Below, piece after piece: positions 42,932 through 51,158 of a stretch of 64,000 nt of DNA. Both the position numbers and the translations under genes were made by a program. This DNA is from Thermoplasmata archaeon (GTDB taxonomy: Archaea; Thermoplasmatota; Thermoplasmata; Thermoplasmatales; Thermoplasmataceae), in assembly GCA_021810045.1 (NCBI GenBank), contig JAJZJR010000003.1, positions 90,189-154,188 on the forward strand, read 5' to 3'. The notes under the pieces were generated by a model. The model saw only the letters and a program-made list of their open reading frames with translations. It ran no database searches and was not told the origin of the DNA. Numbering within the stretch: position 1 is the first letter of the stretch; each line of letters starts with the position of its first letter.

Positions 42932-44518
42932 TCAATCCTCCAGCATCCACCTGACCAGGTCAGGAAGTTGCCCATATGGTCCGGCCCCTCCTTTTATCGT
43001 AAGAGATTTGATTCCGTTGACCAGATTGATCCTGGGCTTGTTTTCTTCTGTTACCTCAATACCAATCCTGAAAGTTCTTACGCTGGAAATTGAGAAGTGT
43101 TGAATCAGATACTGATATATATGGCTCAAATCACGTTTAAGGAGTGTCTCAAGAGAAGTGCTCTTTGCTTCATCCGGAAGTCGGTCGTATTTTGTGAATA
43201 CTACTGCCACAGGTTTCTTCACCTTCTTTTTGCCGTTAAGATAATACAGTGACTTGAAAATATTCAGATAGTCAAATTGAAGTGTTATCCAGTCTGAATA
43301 GTTTTCACAGTCTATTGTAACAATATATTGGGACGTCCATTTCAGATATGCCACCTGAGGCAGTGTTGAAATAAGCCTGTTGAGTGCCTGTGGAGTTTCA
43401 CCCTCTTCGGCGAGTCTTGCCCAGGTTTCTCCTGATGCATCATTCAGTCTCAGGTCAACTTTCTTTGTTCTTATACCAGATTTCCTCGACAGGGTCATGT
43501 TTGTTTCAGTTCTCAGTTCCCCTACCATTGTACCGCTAGGCCATTCACCTGAAAGCATTCCTTTTATGGAATCCCTGAGGACCGGAGAAACTGATTCCAG
43601 GGTGAAAGAGTAACCCGGTATTTCATTAATGTAAGCTGATGCATAAACAAACAAAGTAATGAGCGTAGTTTTACCTCCGCCTGAATACCCCACTACTGCA
43701 ACAGTGTTGCTGTTCTTATCGTACTGGACCCTTGGTGTACTGGAAGGACCTGCATTCACATTTGGTTTCCCCTGCCCTGAATATATCTGCTGTTGGTTGT
43801 TTCCCACATTGGGATTTACATTTGGAGGATTCTGGTAAACGCTTTCAGAATGTCCACCTGAATAAGCTGCACCCACAGGCTGTCCCTGGGGAGAAGCATT
43901 GTTTGTGTATCTCTGTGATGAACTGGAAATTCCTGATCTGGTTCTGGCCCGTCTGATGGTTCCGAGCTGCCACCTGGAGATAAGCCAGGCGAATAAAAGG
44001 AAGAATATGCCTACAAAGGTCAATGCTAAGACTCCAGTGTCAGGTCCTCCAAAGAAATCAGAATTATAAGGAACCCTGAAGTTATCGGTCATTGAGAGAA
44101 GCAGGGTTAACTGCAATGCAATAAGGAGAAATATTCCCGGGTAGGTTTTTCCATTCTCCTTTTTCGTGTATGAATATATCACAAGGGCAAAGCCTGTGGT
44201 GAATACCAGGCTTAAAATAAATGCCACATCCGGTGGAGCAACACCACTGACGCTGTAAGATGGAAAAAGAAACGATGCAATGAGAAGAAAGATAAAGAAT
44301 ACACTGGAAGACCTCTCAGTGGAATTTCCAGCTACCCTGAGCAACCCATGGACAATATAGGCGAGGTATATGACCATGAAAGTCACACCTATGTCTGTGA
44401 CAATATTGCCAAGGCCAAAGACAACGTATTCTTCGAGATCATAGAATGGCAATGCCATGACAAGCAGTACAGCAAAAGCAATGGTGTATATGGAGGAGCC
44501 CGGGGGGCGTGGATCCAT
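42932..44518 (-). CDS. Membrane-anchored GTPase
   Basis: A 528-residue protein. Residues 1-185 hold about six membrane helices; 190-255 is an Asn/Gln/Ser/Pro-rich flexible linker; 258-528 is a P-loop GTPase with VVGYSGGGKTTL (about 273-284), a G3-like LNDASGE (about 357-363) and the G4 motif FTKYD (about 440-444). The final TIKGGAGPYGQLPDLVRWML resembles the tail of double-GTPase proteins linked to GAP1. It shares one base (TAATG) with the upstream ESCRT-III-like gene and is two bases from GAP1, so the three are translated together. It probably recruits or times the complex at the membrane. Confidence 0.8.
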   Translation of the reverse strand: MDPRPPGSSIYTIAFAVLLVMALPFYDLEEYVVFGLGNIVTDIGVTFMVIYLAYIVHGLLRVAGNSTERSSSVFFIFLLIASFLFPSYSVSGVAPPDVAFILSLVFTTGFALVIYSYTKKENGKTYPGIFLLIALQLTLLLSMTDNFRVPYNSDFFGGPDTGVLALTFVGIFFLLFAWLISRWQLGTIRRARTRSGISSSSQRYTNNASPQGQPVGAAYSGGHSESVYQNPPNVNPNVGNNQQQIYSGQGKPNVNAGPSSTPRVQYDKNSNTVAVVGYSGGGKTTLITLFVYASAYINEIPGYSFTLESVSPVLRDSIKGMLSGEWPSGTMVGELRTETNMTLSRKSGIRTKKVDLRLNDASGETWARLAEEGETPQALNRLISTLPQVAYLKWTSQYIVTIDCENYSDWITLQFDYLNIFKSLYYLNGKKKVKKPVAVVFTKYDRLPDEAKSTSLETLLKRDLSHIYQYLIQHFSISSVRTFRIGIEVTEENKPRINLVNGIKSLTIKGGAGPYGQLPDLVRWMLED

Positions 44519-45159
44519 TAGGAGTTTTCACCTTCCCCGGAACGGCTATCCTCTTTTTCTTGGTTATCCTCACCGGGTGAAGGTCCTGATTCTGTCCGTT
44601 TCTGTTCACCTGATTCAGTGCCATGGGAATGAACGGATTCCTTTTCTGCCCCATCGTTCCTGGCATCTGCTTCATCCCACAGGTGCATGTAATCATCAAG
44701 CGGATCTGAGACAGACAATTCACTGCTGGTGTCCAGGCTGGCTATTCCGGTAAGCTTGGCAAGCATCTCTTCCTCAGAGAGTGATTTTTCAGAAATAGCC
44801 TTTTCAAGTTCTTCAAGGTCAACATCGGATGTGACCTTCTTCACTTCTTCCAGGTCTGAAGATTCTGTCTTTATTGTCTTCAATTTCTGTAAGGCAGCTG
44901 AACCTAGTTCCAGCCTGCTCAGAAGTTTCTTCTGTGAAGCGATTTCTGAATCAATGGATTTAATCCGGAAGGCAATATTTCTTCTTTCCAGCTGATCTGC
45001 GTTCCTCCCACTCTCAATATATTTTTCCATCTGCTTTTCAAGGGATTTCAGCATCGCCATTGCAGAAATTCTTCTTCGTTCCAAACCATCTGCACGACTG
45101 TCTATTTCTTTCATGGAAATTTTTCCAATACCAGATTTATCCTTTTTTCTCCTGAACAT
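44518..45159 (-). CDS. ESCRT-III/Snf7-like protein B
   Basis: A 213-residue coiled-coil protein with ESCRT-III-like architecture: a very basic N terminus (FRRKKDKSGIGK), a long helical hairpin (about residues 20-85: RRRISAMAMLKSLEKQ, then RRNIAFRIKSIDSEIASQKK), a shorter helical region (95-140) and a ~70-residue acidic disordered tail (SGEQKRTESGPSPGEDN). Basic core plus acidic tail is the autoinhibited design of CHMP/CdvB proteins. No clear MIM is visible. It overlaps both neighbours by one base. Similarity is by pattern, not by close sequence match. Confidence 0.6.
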   Translation of the reverse strand: MFRRKKDKSGIGKISMKEIDSRADGLERRRISAMAMLKSLEKQMEKYIESGRNADQLERRNIAFRIKSIDSEIASQKKLLSRLELGSAALQKLKTIKTESSDLEEVKKVTSDVDLEELEKAISEKSLSEEEMLAKLTGIASLDTSSELSVSDPLDDYMHLWDEADARNDGAEKESVHSHGTESGEQKRTESGPSPGEDNQEKEDSRSGEGENS

Positions 45160-47090
45160 CAGTTTAACCTCCTGGAAACCACTTTCATTTTGCTGATCCT
45201 CTTCACTTCAATCTCTTTGTTCCTTTTCATGCCGTCAGCTATGTACTCAAGCAGGTCTATGGAAATACCTGCCTCCTTGGAAATTCTCTCAAGAGAGACG
45301 TCATCCGTGCGTGCAATGTAATCTCTGATTGCCTTTCTTGCTCTGTCTTCTCTTTCCTGCCCAAGCTCCAGATTGAACAGTTTTGAAATCAGCTCGTCTT
45401 CAACTTTCCTGTTTGGCCTGGCATCTGACAGTTTCCTGTCAATTAGGAAGAGGAATATGTTGTCCAGAAATATCCTGTTGTCACCAACAACCCTGGAAAG
45501 GACTCTCTCTTCAAAGCCTGTGGGTGAGTAAATACCAATATATGCAGTCTTGTTGGAAGAACCTAGTTCGCCTTTGATGGATTCAAAAATCTCCAAAAAT
45601 TCAGACAGGGATACTGGCCTGCTGTCCAGAAGGTCCCTCTGGAAAAGATTTCTGTGAGTATAGAATACAAAACCCACTGAAACTTCCATGGGATCTCCAA
45701 TAATCCTGTTTTTTCTGAAATGGTAAAGGTTGGCCTGCATGAAGTTTCTGTCCTCGTCCGGGGACTGTTTTACCTTCAAAGCAGTTTCAAGGGCATATTT
45801 AGAGCCGATCTTGATATTGCCATCCTCATTGAGATCCTTAAGGGTGAATGGAAGAGCCTCCTCCATTTTTCTCCTGAATCTGTAAATGAAACTTATTCCG
45901 TCTGCAACGGCTTCATCTATTCTGACAAGAGAGCCCGCCTCTTCGGCACTGTTCACATCAGAGGCCCGATCGAGCCTTTCTTCAGTTATCAGTACATGAC
46001 GTCTTGTCTCATTCTCGATTTCCTCGAGTCTCTTCCTGGAAACCAGGATTTCTTCAAGCCTTTGTCTCAGATAATCTGCCTGACTCCTGAAAATGGCAAG
46101 TGCCTTGGGATCGGTTTCAGTGGTTGATCGCATCTCTATCTGGTGGATGAGGCTGTTTCCCCTGTCTATGAGAACGGATACCTCAGCTATTTTCCCTTCA
46201 ACCTCAACATGGAAGGTTTTGTGCATTTCAAGGAGATTTGCCTCAAGCTCCTTGATCCTGTTCAATGGTTCATGGAAATCGGATACCTCCTTCAGGGAAT
46301 CCTGAAGTCGGGAGATTTTTTCCTTAATGTCTGATTCCTCGGTTTCAACTTCATAATAACGGTTTTCAATTTCATGTATAGGCATGGAGTTGAAGCTGCC
46401 TGTTATTTCCTCCCAACCATTCTGGGCTTCATAAAACCGCGAAGCAACATCATCATATTGATTGAACAGTTTGGCTGGTGCTACAGCATCATGTGACATG
46501 TACTGTACCACGCCTTCCCTTAGTGTTTCAAACCGGCTGTTGTACCTGTCTATTAGGGCTTTCTTAATTGTATTTCTCATTCTGGATTCCGGTGCGGCAT
46601 CAATAAGCAGATTGAACTCATACATCTGGGAATTGTACCATTTCCGGATAATCTCGTAAATTTTCCCCTCCTTTCGTTCCAGTGCTTCCCTCACATTGGC
46701 AGGGTTTAGTGCATCCAATCCGGAAAACTGCTCCAGTTTTGAAATTCCATTGAATTCCTCTTCAGAATATCTGGAAATAAAGTCACCGATGGGACTGCCA
46801 GGATCATGATCCTCTCCGGAAAGCTTAGCGGAATATGCCAGTTTCAGGAGAGCGAACTGGAATTTGGAGAGAAGGCTTCGCATATATTCCCGTTCATACC
46901 TGAAGGCACAGGTTTCCTCGAATCTTGCCTGTGAGGTCTGGATTTCATTTATTTTCCTTACCTTCCACTGGAGGTCCTTCTCTGAAATATCCCTCAGATC
47001 CATTTCATCCAGAACCATCAGCAGGTTCAGGAATTCACGGCAGGGTGATGATTCCCCATCGGCTCCGGAATTGAAACTGTTTGATTCCAT
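45159..47090 (-). CDS. Large coiled-coil protein with C-terminal winged helix
   Basis: A 643-residue cytoplasmic protein, the largest of the cluster, of no family I recognise. Residues 1-230 are helical; 235-400 is a coiled coil (KISRLQDSLKEVSDFHEPL, DYLRQRLEEILVSRKRLEE); 410-570 is a folded domain with strands (VSVGFVFYTHRN, KTAYIGIYSPTGFEER, IFLFLIDRKL); and 580-640 looks like a winged helix (ARKAIRDYIA, SLERISKEAGISIDLLEYIADG, EIEVKRI). Winged helices also link subunits in ESCRT-II and CdvB proteins. GGAGG five bases before the ATG and zero spacing to the preceding gene show coupling. Confidence 0.7.
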   Translation of the reverse strand: MESNSFNSGADGESSPCREFLNLLMVLDEMDLRDISEKDLQWKVRKINEIQTSQARFEETCAFRYEREYMRSLLSKFQFALLKLAYSAKLSGEDHDPGSPIGDFISRYSEEEFNGISKLEQFSGLDALNPANVREALERKEGKIYEIIRKWYNSQMYEFNLLIDAAPESRMRNTIKKALIDRYNSRFETLREGVVQYMSHDAVAPAKLFNQYDDVASRFYEAQNGWEEITGSFNSMPIHEIENRYYEVETEESDIKEKISRLQDSLKEVSDFHEPLNRIKELEANLLEMHKTFHVEVEGKIAEVSVLIDRGNSLIHQIEMRSTTETDPKALAIFRSQADYLRQRLEEILVSRKRLEEIENETRRHVLITEERLDRASDVNSAEEAGSLVRIDEAVADGISFIYRFRRKMEEALPFTLKDLNEDGNIKIGSKYALETALKVKQSPDEDRNFMQANLYHFRKNRIIGDPMEVSVGFVFYTHRNLFQRDLLDSRPVSLSEFLEIFESIKGELGSSNKTAYIGIYSPTGFEERVLSRVVGDNRIFLDNIFLFLIDRKLSDARPNRKVEDELISKLFNLELGQEREDRARKAIRDYIARTDDVSLERISKEAGISIDLLEYIADGMKRNKEIEVKRISKMKVVSRRLN

Positions 47091-47582
47091 TTATGCTCCT
47101 CCAAATATTTCCAGGTTCTCCCTGAATTCATCACGCAGCATTTCCGCTGCCTCAGGAGCACCTTCCAATTGAATTGTGACACCAGCGGGAATTCCAGATG
47201 TCAGGGTTATTGATGCCTTCACATTTCCTTTCCTGGTGATGAAGGAATAACTGTTTGTATTCCCGTATGAATCTGTAACAATGCCTTTTCTCCTGGATAC
47301 CAGATAGGAGAGAAACGATGACACCTCCTTCTCATTCTTGTTGATCTTCAAGCTGAAGGAAATGGATTTTATTTCAGGTTCTATGCTTAACTCTGATAGT
47401 GAAAAAACCCTTACCTTATCCGGTTCAATCTTATGGGTCAGTTCCCTGATGAGAGGATCATAATTTTCATCCGAAACCATGAACATGTAGCCCTCCGGCT
47501 TGTTTGTCCCATCTTTCCATTTGGAGACTATGTATTCCACCTTTTTCCTCTCGGACTCTGAGGCATAGTTAATCAGTACCAT
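47091..47582 (-). CDS. Unknown alpha/beta protein, first gene of the second minus-strand unit
   Basis: A 163-residue soluble protein with no recognised family. It may contain two small alpha/beta domains (MVLINYASESERKKVEYIV, then SISFSLKINKNEKEVSSFLSYL). ATG 47582 is preferred over TTG 47588 because the TATA box at 47604-47613 lies 26 bases upstream, giving a leaderless start. Its stop directly precedes the 643-residue gene. Confidence 0.6.
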   Translation of the reverse strand: MVLINYASESERKKVEYIVSKWKDGTNKPEGYMFMVSDENYDPLIRELTHKIEPDKVRVFSLSELSIEPEIKSISFSLKINKNEKEVSSFLSYLVSRRKGIVTDSYGNTNSYSFITRKGNVKASITLTSGIPAGVTIQLEGAPEAAEMLRDEFRENLEIFGGA

Positions 47583-47603
47583 GTACAACTTACCACTCGT
47601 GTA

Positions 47604-47613
47604 TTTTATATTT
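47604..47613 (-). promoter_or_regulatory. TATA box for the unknown-to-GAP1 transcription unit
   Basis: Minus-strand AAATATAAAA centred 26 bases before ATG 47582. It separates this unit from the one ending at 47681. Confidence 0.5.
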
Positions 47614-47672
47614 AATGAACATAAATACTTTGTCCATGATGGAAGTTAAATAAATTTTACATTTTGGAAATT

Positions 47673-47691
47673 ATGAGAAGTTACTTCTCAT
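47673..47691. repeat. Palindrome at the 3' end of ESCRT-III-like gene A
   Basis: ATGAGAAGT-T-ACTTCTCAT has perfect nine-base arms and spans the stop codon of the 47681 gene. It could act as a transcript-end hairpin between the two minus-strand units. Confidence 0.45.
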
Positions 47692-48337
47692 TTTTCTCGT
47701 TTTCTATGTCCTTGATTCCGTCCATTATCCTCTTGTCAAGTTCAGATTCTGCTTTGTCACCGGCATCTGACTTTTCAGGGGTGGATTTAAGGTTGACACT
47801 GGATTTTTCCTTATCTACAGTCATTTCGTCTATTGTTCCCATTATGTTTTCCAGTTCCTTCGAGGAAACATTGTCGAAGTCAGCCATCCTGTCGCTCATT
47901 GTGTCAAGAACATTGTCCAGTATATCGCCAAGCTGCTGTGAGTTGGAGATGGCTTTTTCCAGGTCGAAAGAAACGGCCTTCATCTGTTCAAAGCTAACGG
48001 AATCATCTTCATAGGAAGCAGCAAAATCCTTGAATGTACTGGCAAGATCTTTCCATATCCCCAGCTGTTCCCTGCTGAGTTCCATGTCGTTCATCATGAG
48101 AAGAAAGCCTCTGGCTCTCTTTAGCTGGTTGTCAAGGGCCATTATTCTCATTGCAAAACGCTTGGCAAGCTGTTCATTTCCAAGACGCTTGGCATCAACA
48201 GCCTGATCGAGATATTTTTTCCTCAGGTTTTCGCACTTGTTTGAATACTTCTCAACTGCGTCCTTGGTTCTCCTCAACCTGAGCTTGCGTTCCCATTCAA
48301 CTTCCTCCTTACTCTTTTTTTTCTTAAATGGCCCCAT
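47681..48337 (-). CDS. ESCRT-III/Snf7-like protein A
   Basis: A 218-residue protein with the clearest ESCRT-III layout of the pair. Basic start (GPFKKKKSKEEVEWERKL); helical hairpin at about 20-115 (DAVEKYSNKCENLRKKY, then GNEQLAKRFAMRIMALDNQL, matching the AxxxxKxGNxxxAxxY-like turn of CHMP/CdvB); helix alpha3 (QLGIWKDLASTFKDF); a region about 125-165 (VSFEQMKAVSFDLEKAI, LGDILDNVLDTMSDR) like the CHMP 'M-D-E-I...ALD' helix; an acidic linker; and a terminal SELDKRIMDGIKDIE resembling a MIM1 motif (L..RI...IK). This suggests binding to the MIT domain of the cluster's AAA ATPase. It starts directly after the preceding gene's stop. Confidence 0.7.
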   Translation of the reverse strand: MGPFKKKKSKEEVEWERKLRLRRTKDAVEKYSNKCENLRKKYLDQAVDAKRLGNEQLAKRFAMRIMALDNQLKRARGFLLMMNDMELSREQLGIWKDLASTFKDFAASYEDDSVSFEQMKAVSFDLEKAISNSQQLGDILDNVLDTMSDRMADFDNVSSKELENIMGTIDEMTVDKEKSSVNLKSTPEKSDAGDKAESELDKRIMDGIKDIENEKNEK

Positions 48338-48949
48338 TTATTCCACCTTCATTATCTCGTTGTAGAAATCCTGCTTTCTGTTCAGTTCTTCCAGGTAGTT
48401 TTTCATCATTGATGCATCCACCGACTTTTTCTCTATTTCCTTGTCGAGCTCTGTGATTTGCTTTTTGCTTACATTGTTGAGTGTGGACCAGACTCCCTTT
48501 TCGGAGAGATATTCTTTTCTCTCCAGCAGAAGTTTCAGATTTTTAACAAACTCAAGCCTCAAAAGCAGATCATCATATATTGCCCTGGCCTGTTCCAATT
48601 CTTTCTTCCTGTCTTCAAGAAGGATCTTTGCTCTATCATCTGTCCCACTCTTCTGGCAGTCTTCCTCGAGCAATTTGACCCCGGTGTTGAGCTGTTCCAA
48701 CCGGTTTTCCTGTTGCAATATCTTATTGTCCAGTTTCAGTGTTTCCAGGGTAAGGGTCTTCCTGTTGAGCCTGTTTAGTTTTTTCCTGAAAAGTTTTCTG
48801 TAAAGCACGTAAAATGTCAACAGATACGGTGCCGCAATAGGCAGCAACGCCAACTGACCAAAGGATTGAAGGCCTAATGCTACCTTTGATATATTATCGC
48901 CGGCAATCCTGCCCACATAGTTCAGGATCTGCAGATCATCATCCTTCAT
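48338..48949 (-). CDS. Membrane-anchored coiled-coil protein
   Basis: A 203-residue protein with a membrane helix at about residues 25-50 (FGQLALLPIAAPYLLTFYVLY), a basic stop-transfer (RKLFRKKLNRLNRK), and then about 145 residues of coiled coil (LDNKILQQENRLEQLNTGV, ERKEYLSEKG, ITELDKEIEKKS). No known family. Its stop abuts the start of ESCRT-III-like A, so it may be the membrane-recruiting partner, as CdvA is for CdvB in Sulfolobus. That analogy is inference; there is no sequence similarity to CdvA that I can see. Confidence 0.65.
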   Translation of the reverse strand: MKDDDLQILNYVGRIAGDNISKVALGLQSFGQLALLPIAAPYLLTFYVLYRKLFRKKLNRLNRKTLTLETLKLDNKILQQENRLEQLNTGVKLLEEDCQKSGTDDRAKILLEDRKKELEQARAIYDDLLLRLEFVKNLKLLLERKEYLSEKGVWSTLNNVSKKQITELDKEIEKKSVDASMMKNYLEELNRKQDFYNEIMKVE

Positions 48950-49215
48950 GGTTATGTCATATAAAATAAAAGCATAATAATGGTTTCGTATGAATATTGG
49001 TCGATAATTTCCATGGTCAGAAACGGGATAAACCAGATATTTCCGGGGTCAAGGAAATACATCTGAAAGTCGCATCATCTTCAGAATTTCTTGTAATGCA
49101 AATATTGTGCTGATGACTATCAATAATAGAAATAAAACATCATTTTAAGGCAGTTGAAATTGAAACTGTTGTTATATCAATAATTGAAAATAAAGGAAAG
49201 GCTGGAGAAAAGTTA

Positions 49216-49986
49216 CTATATCCTGTTTTTCTCCAGGAACTCCAGAACACTGCTGTTGAATATTTCCGGTTGATCCAGTGGGTTGATATGGGCAGCATCC
49301 TTCAATAGAAGCAGCTCCGAGTTCGCAATGCGTTCATTGAGGTATTTTGAATACTCGCATGGAGTGAAAATATCCTCTTCACCACAGATTATCAATGTCG
49401 GGACATTAATTGAAGAAAGGATATCCGTGTGATCCGGTTTGCTGATGAGTGCCTCAAGTGCACCTATGATGGCATCCTGGGACATGTTTGCACTCATGCT
49501 CCTTACAAGATCCAGAACCCAGGGCTTATTGACAACAGTATTCTTTGCAAGTCTTTTGTGAACATTATCCAGGTGGCCTTTCAGTCCCCTGTCCTTCAAT
49601 GTTTTTATCTGTTCCTTCCTTCTGCTGATAATTTCCTCACTGTCACGCTGTGCCTTTGAGCCGGCGAGCACCATTGCGGAAATCAGGTCAGGTCTTTTTT
49701 TCCAGATATCCAGCGTAGTATAGCCACCAGCAGACGAACCAAGGAATGCGGCCTTTTTTATGCCTAGCTTGTCCAGGAGTTCAATAACATCGTCCGAGAA
49801 TTTGTCAATGGACATCTCCCTTCCGTTAAGCTCATTCTCTCCATGGCCCCTGAGGTCTGGTGCAATTACCCTGTACCCATGCTCCAGGAACCATGGCAGG
49901 CTGTATTCCCACATTAACTTGGAATGATTGAAACTGTGCAGCATTACAATTGGGTATCCTTTTCCGAGATCGTAGTAAGATTCCAT
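49216..49986 (-). CDS. Alpha/beta hydrolase
   Basis: A 256-residue alpha/beta-fold hydrolase. The nucleophile elbow is LGSSAGGY (about residue 83), the oxyanion segment VMLHSFNHSK, the acid in ICGEEDIFTP (about 202) and the His in DAAHINP (about 232). RVIAPDLRGHGENE is the usual strand-4 motif. It resembles ring-fission-product hydrolases and lies 38 bases downstream of gentisate dioxygenase, so it may act on a ring-cleavage product or on an aromatic ester. Substrate not proven by sequence. Confidence 0.8.
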   Translation of the reverse strand: MESYYDLGKGYPIVMLHSFNHSKLMWEYSLPWFLEHGYRVIAPDLRGHGENELNGREMSIDKFSDDVIELLDKLGIKKAAFLGSSAGGYTTLDIWKKRPDLISAMVLAGSKAQRDSEEIISRRKEQIKTLKDRGLKGHLDNVHKRLAKNTVVNKPWVLDLVRSMSANMSQDAIIGALEALISKPDHTDILSSINVPTLIICGEEDIFTPCEYSKYLNERIANSELLLLKDAAHINPLDQPEIFNSSVLEFLEKNRI

Positions 49987-50023
49987 TTCAGCAGTCTCCT
50001 GTTAATTGAAAATAATAAAGAAA

Positions 50024-51073
50024 TTAGGAAATTTGTTCCTTGTACTGACCTGCATTCCTGAATATTGGTGCATCCGAGAACGTGAAAACGTAAAGGGGTT
50101 TTGAACCGGTGTTCTTGAAGTAGTATTCTTTCCACGCCCCAACTGTCACAACATCATGCGATTCCAGCGTGAAGCTGTTTCCTTCTTCAGGGAATACAAT
50201 TTCTCCGGATCCGTCGAAACATAATGCTATGAGGTTTTCAGTTTTTCTAATCTTCGGCCCGGATTTTCCAGGTCTGATATATCTCATTCCAAGGTTCATT
50301 GTGGGAATGGGATCGCTGCCTGTTTTTGGATCAATGTAATCAACGTGGAAGCCATCTTTTTCCTTCTGCTCTGCTGCCATAGTCTCCAATGCCTTTTGAA
50401 CATCTGCAAATCTGTAATAAAGCAGTCTTGAATTGGAACTCTTCAGGTTCGGAGCATTGAGGTTTCTGCCATGAACTGACTCATTTGCGTCCACATCTCT
50501 TTCTATTTCCTGGTTTTTGCCGCCCATGGTTGAGTAGAAGATTGCACCTATCCAGTATGAAAAGATAAGATCGAGTCCATCAAACCAGATTGTGTCCTTG
50601 TTTCCGTTATTCCTGTGATCATGCCAGGTCCAGTTTGGAGTCAGGATAAGGTCGCCCTTCTTCATTGGGATTTTTGTGCCATCAACTATTGTATAGGTAT
50701 CCGAACCCTCAGATTCAAGAACAAACCTGAATGCATTTGCACTGTGTTTGTGAGTGGGGGCAATCTGTCCGGGTTTCAGAAGCTGTATTCCGCCCCGCAT
50801 GGTCTGGGTTGTAGCTGCTGGAAAATAATCCCTGAGACCGGGGTTTTCAAATTGAACATTAACTCTGTCTGCCTGGTCGGGCGTAAGCATTTCGCTTAAT
50901 TCATAAAGCATAGCCCTGGCTTTCTTGTATTCCCACTTGTGTGTCTGTGCCAGGGGGGCAGGAGTTGGAGTGAATAGAGGCTTAACTTTGCCCTTGCCGA
51001 TATCGGCCTGGTAATATGTGTTAAAATTTTCTTTTCCAAGTTTTTCCAAAAAGTCAACGAGTCTCTGGTCCAT
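50024..51073 (-). CDS. Gentisate 1,2-dioxygenase
   Basis: A 349-residue bicupin Fe(II) enzyme that opens gentisate (2,5-dihydroxybenzoate) to maleylpyruvate. The N-terminal cupin has IAPTHKHSANAFRFVLESEG with the two His ligands and LTPNWTWHDHRN with the third, matching gentisate and 1-hydroxy-2-naphthoate dioxygenases; the C-terminal cupin (GSGEIVFPEEGNSFTLESHD) lacks metal ligands, as usual. MRGGIQLLKPGQ is also typical. It sits between an alpha/beta hydrolase and an amidohydrolase and anchors the pathway assignment of this cluster. Confidence 0.88.
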   Translation of the reverse strand: MDQRLVDFLEKLGKENFNTYYQADIGKGKVKPLFTPTPAPLAQTHKWEYKKARAMLYELSEMLTPDQADRVNVQFENPGLRDYFPAATTQTMRGGIQLLKPGQIAPTHKHSANAFRFVLESEGSDTYTIVDGTKIPMKKGDLILTPNWTWHDHRNNGNKDTIWFDGLDLIFSYWIGAIFYSTMGGKNQEIERDVDANESVHGRNLNAPNLKSSNSRLLYYRFADVQKALETMAAEQKEKDGFHVDYIDPKTGSDPIPTMNLGMRYIRPGKSGPKIRKTENLIALCFDGSGEIVFPEEGNSFTLESHDVVTVGAWKEYYFKNTGSKPLYVFTFSDAPIFRNAGQYKEQIS

Positions 51074-51158
51074 GCTTCGAAAAGAATAGTGTAGATAATA
51101 AGATTTGTGCGAATATTACTTCATAATAAATATTATAGAGTAAAATAAGAAAAACATT

